Shown one piece after another: positions 61,304 through 64,000 of a DNA stretch of 64,000 bases. The notes beneath the pieces are model-generated. The model had not been told where the DNA came from. It made no database searches and saw only the letters and a list, made by a program, of their open reading frames with translations. This DNA comes from Thraustochytrium sp. TN22 (taxonomy: Eukaryota; Sar; Bigyra; Thraustochytrida; Thraustochytriidae), in assembly GCA_013306675.1 (NCBI GenBank), contig JABLUY010000111.1, positions 1-64,000 of the forward strand, written 5' to 3'. A program made the translations under genes and the position numbers. Positions within the stretch are counted from its first letter, which is position 1; each line of letters begins with the position of its first letter.

Positions 61304-64000
61304 CAGACATCACTAGTTGTTGAACCTTTCCGTCTGTGATAATCCTACCGGACTTGTTTATCCAGGTTTGTCCGACTCCGTCCGCTTCATGACAGAAGGG
61401 GAAGGATATACTTTCCCGGACCTGGTCGTGGAAAGACGCGGAAAGATTGTCGAGGCGCCGAGTCTTGGGTTGGACGCACTCGGACGGAAGCTGTGGGCAT
61501 TGGCTGTGGATAAGTCGGAATTCCGGAACTTCTGGTCCAATGACGAAAGTCCGGGGCCGGTGGTTGAGCTGCGGCGCTGCGACGCTGCGGCTGGTGGTTA
61601 AGCTCAGCCTGCAAACCGTCAAAGGCGTCGCGGCAGCCGCGTCTGCAGCGGCGGTGGCGGTGGCGGCGGCGGTGACGGCGGCGGCGGCGGTGGCGGTGGC
61701 GGTGGCGGCGGCAGCGGCTGCGACAGCAGCGGGGCCGCAGGCTGAGGCGCCGATGGGTACATGCGGAGCCCAGTCCGTGGTTGCACTGGTTGGCTCAACC
61801 TCGACTCCAAGACCGATGAGCCTGAGCGACAACGACGGCAGCGACGACAGCGACGATGACGACGGCGTCGGCCGCGACCTTGTTGGCGAACAAGGAGACA
61901 GTTCTCAGGGTAGATCAAGCCCCTCCGTGCTGTCCACGTCGGAGCCAGGCTCTGATGCTGCCGCTAAAACGTGCGGCAGTCCAGCGACTGCGAGCTCAGG
62001 CGGGAACTCGGGCTCGGATCTGATATCAACATCTAGTAGCTCGTCCTCCCAAGCGAAAACGACGGACCACACCAACCCGGGGTCCTGGGCGACATATTTT
62101 GGAGGCATGAAGCGGAAGCCGACGAAGAAGGTTCAGGCCGTGAAGCCGAAGCGGCTGAAGTCGTCAAAGGCCCAGGCGAAGACCGGAGCCACGGCCAACG
62201 AGGTGACACCGAAGCAAGGCACGTGCCGGAAGAACGAGCGCATGGACCACAAGCAGTACGTCCAGATTGCAATCGATCATGACCTTGTCGAGATCAACCC
62301 GGCCGAGGAAGGCGACTCCCACGTGTGCAAGGTGTGTAACCAGCCTCAAAGCTGGAGCACGAACCGTGCGAACTGCTACCGTCACTTCAAGCGCTGTCAC
62401 AAGGAGCATCACGGGCTCGTGCTCAAGGCGATCGAGGAGCTCGCGTCCAGGATCGAGGCCGAGGTTGACGCCGAGGTCGAAGCGAAGCTGGTCCGGGCTC
62501 AACAGACGTTTGGCAACTCGAAGCGCCCGGCGGCAACCCTTCGCGAGCGGCGCTTGCTCAACATCGAGTTCACGCGCATGATCATCGACGCCAGCCTCCC
62601 GTTCAGCCATGGTAGGCTGCCTTCGCTGCGTAGGTGGGTGAGTCTGATGTGCCCATTTGACTACACACCGCCCGTTGAGAGCACCGTGAAGGAGATCATG
62701 CATGCCGAGAAGACCTGTATGGTGCAGTCTATGTACGCGAGCATCAGGGCGTTGTGCGACCGCGCGGGGCTGCCACGGCTTGTCCTGCAACACGACGCCT
62801 GGAGCAGCTACAAAGGTGACTCCTTCCTAGGGATCCAGCTTCGCTGGCTGGACGATTGGAAAGTGCGCGTCATGACTCTCGGCATGGACCCCTTCAACGA
62901 GAAGCACACCGGCATGAACATCGCGCAGCGCCTGCGCGAGACCGTTTCAGATCTGCTCAACGACGCCTCTGCCGACGCGGAAGCGACTAGCCAGGACGCG
63001 GAGGAAGACGACGAAAACCAGGAGGTTGGCAGCGTCGTGGAGGATGCAAAGTTCAAGAAGCAGGTGGCCGCGGTCATCTCAGACGGCGCAAGCAACTGCA
63101 TCGCCGCAAACGAGGCGCTGGGCGTGCCATACGAGCATTGCGCTGCGCATCGACTCAACCTCTGCGTGCAGCACGCCTTCGGCTTCCTCATCAGCTCCAA
63201 GCTGACCAACGAGCTGCTGCAGACCGTCGGCCTGACCGGCCTCAAGGATGTCGACGAGCTCGCCGATGCCATGGGCCCAGAACTCGAGGCGAGTGCGGTG
63301 CCAACCGCGGACTCACTCGTGCGGATGTTCGCCCTCACAACGACTTCACAGGGCACGGCATCCAGCGTGGATGTCGACCAGCACAACCTGCACCAGCTCT
63401 GGGAGATCTCGGCAGGAATTTACGGCGCCCCGTCCCAGCAAGCGCCACTTGACGACCTTCGCAGCGATATCATCGCCAAAAACGTCTCCTACGAGTTCTT
63501 TGAAGAGCGCGGCCGTCAGGCCGCACGCGTCTTGCAAGGAGGCGAGACGATATGGACGAACGAGAAGCGCGTGCTTACGACGCTAGTAGCCCGAATTAAG
63601 CTGCGCAACAGCTTCTTGACGCGCTCACATGTCGCCGCGAACGCGCTGACGGCTATCTGCAAGGTACTCGGAATCAAGAAGACCCGGGCGCCACGCGAAT
63701 GCGCGACGCGCTGGAGCGGCTTCCTGTCGCTCGTCGAGTTTCATGCTACAGTGTGGCCCGCCTTCGAGCTGCTCATCTCAACAAAGAAGGACATCAAGAA
63801 CTGCAAGTGGATCAACAAGGCTCAGCAGGAGACGATCATGAAGATCGCTGAGCGCATCACCTGCTCAGGCAGGTTCGATAAGATGAGCGCGCTGCGCGCC
63901 ACGGGCGACGAGGAGCTCATACTCCCGGAACTTCAGCAACTCCTGTCGCAGACCTACCGCGTGCAAGCCTTTGCGCAGCGCTTTCACAAAACGCGCGCGC
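61304..64000 (+). mobile_element. hAT-superfamily DNA transposon, copy 2 (runs off the window)
   Basis: It starts with the same terminal repeat CAGACATCACTAGTTGTT as the right end of copy 1 and matches it in inverted orientation (positions add up to 69,170) with no length change. I find only two substitutions, at 62019 and 62028, in the 2.7 kb that can be compared. By copy 1's length its other end should lie near 65,547. Flanking DNA differs from copy 1, so it is a separate insertion and not part of a large inverted duplication. Confidence 0.93.
61540..64000 (+). CDS. hAT transposase, copy 2, partial (5' 820 codons)
   Basis: Same protein as the copy at 3929-7630, from the same ATG, open to the window edge. 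One of the two differences changes Glu to Asp in the Ser-rich N-terminal part (GSDLIST for GSELIST); the other is silent. The zinc finger and both Asp motifs (D419, D515) are present. The C-terminal hATC domain lies outside the window. Confidence 0.92.
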   Translation, partial: MTKVRGRWLSCGAATLRLVVKLSLQTVKGVAAAASAAAVAVAAAVTAAAAVAVAVAAAAAATAAGPQAEAPMGTCGAQSVVALVGSTSTPRPMSLSDNDGSDDSDDDDGVGRDLVGEQGDSSQGRSSPSVLSTSEPGSDAAAKTCGSPATASSGGNSGSDLISTSSSSSSQAKTTDHTNPGSWATYFGGMKRKPTKKVQAVKPKRLKSSKAQAKTGATANEVTPKQGTCRKNERMDHKQYVQIAIDHDLVEINPAEEGDSHVCKVCNQPQSWSTNRANCYRHFKRCHKEHHGLVLKAIEELASRIEAEVDAEVEAKLVRAQQTFGNSKRPAATLRERRLLNIEFTRMIIDASLPFSHGRLPSLRRWVSLMCPFDYTPPVESTVKEIMHAEKTCMVQSMYASIRALCDRAGLPRLVLQHDAWSSYKGDSFLGIQLRWLDDWKVRVMTLGMDPFNEKHTGMNIAQRLRETVSDLLNDASADAEATSQDAEEDDENQEVGSVVEDAKFKKQVAAVISDGASNCIAANEALGVPYEHCAAHRLNLCVQHAFGFLISSKLTNELLQTVGLTGLKDVDELADAMGPELEASAVPTADSLVRMFALTTTSQGTASSVDVDQHNLHQLWEISAGIYGAPSQQAPLDDLRSDIIAKNVSYEFFEERGRQAARVLQGGETIWTNEKRVLTTLVARIKLRNSFLTRSHVAANALTAICKVLGIKKTRAPRECATRWSGFLSLVEFHATVWPAFELLISTKKDIKNCKWINKAQQETIMKIAERITCSGRFDKMSALRATGDEELILPELQQLLSQTYRVQAFAQRFHKTRA

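Noticed and set aside
3623-64000. One large inverted segmental duplication rather than two transposon insertions
   Set aside because: Similarity stops exactly at the element ends and the flanks differ (target duplication CACCACCG versus CCGGCGGC).
1-64000. tRNA or rRNA genes
   Set aside because: I looked for T-loop-like GGTTCRA and rRNA landmarks by eye and saw none I could support; a tRNAscan or Rfam run would be decisive.

Overview
The window is 64 kb of GC-rich eukaryotic nuclear DNA. Its genes are long, tightly packed and apparently free of introns, reading unbroken from ATG to stop for up to 2,433 codons. They are separated by short intergenic stretches full of simple repeats. The gene set includes a mitochondrial trifunctional alpha subunit, AP-3 delta, a MICOS CHCH protein, mitochondrial HslU, two axonemal outer-arm dynein genes, XRCC3 and ASF1. 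This points to a unicellular protist that makes a motile cilium. The high GC, intron poverty, mitochondrial HslU and motile-cilium genes together fit a stramenopile such as a thraustochytrid (labyrinthulomycete). That taxonomic guess is inference, not proof.

Layout. 1-3.3 kb holds a large N-glycosylated multipass membrane protein. 3.6-7.9 kb is a complete hAT DNA transposon with imperfect terminal inverted repeats and a perfect 8-bp target duplication. 8.4-10.7 kb is the fatty-acid beta-oxidation bifunctional enzyme (HADHA type). 11.1-12.5 kb is an AGC-like kinase. 12.5-16.1 kb is gene-poor and repeat-rich. 16.2-18.0 kb is a STE20/MST-like kinase whose 3' end is tandemly duplicated. 19.4-22.5 kb is AP-3 delta, preceded by a minisatellite. 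22.8-23.9 kb is an unknown membrane-associated protein. 24.2-26.9 kb is a coiled-coil protein ending in a probable pseudophosphatase. 27.8-28.5 kb is a MIC19-like twin-CX9C protein with a polyglutamine tract. 29.4-31.3 kb is HslU. 32.7-40.0 kb is a giant armadillo-repeat/WW/PH protein. 42.2-43.5 kb is a TPR protein. 44.1-45.0 kb is a secreted class 3 lipase. 45.3-50.6 kb is a ciliary block: a small TPR protein divergent from DNAI2, which converges on an ODAD1/CCDC114-type docking-complex gene. 52.1-53.1 kb is XRCC3, tail-to-tail with ASF1 at 53.2-54.2 kb. 56.1-57.5 kb is a membrane-anchored metallophosphoesterase. 57.5-61.0 kb holds small secreted/type I membrane proteins and a degenerate paralogue. 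A second, nearly identical hAT copy begins at 61,304 in the opposite orientation and runs off the end of the window.

The most striking features are: (i) the two almost identical hAT copies facing apart, one with intact ends and target duplication, implying very recent and probably continuing transposition; (ii) the linkage of two outer-dynein-arm genes with a candidate new ciliary gene; and (iii) several proteins with altered key residues (pseudophosphatase P-loop, HGD kinase, GNYE phosphoesterase). Promoters, polyadenylation sites and introns cannot be proved by eye. Where the first ATG did not open the reading frame I chose the first ATG that gave a sensible N-terminus and give the reason in each entry.
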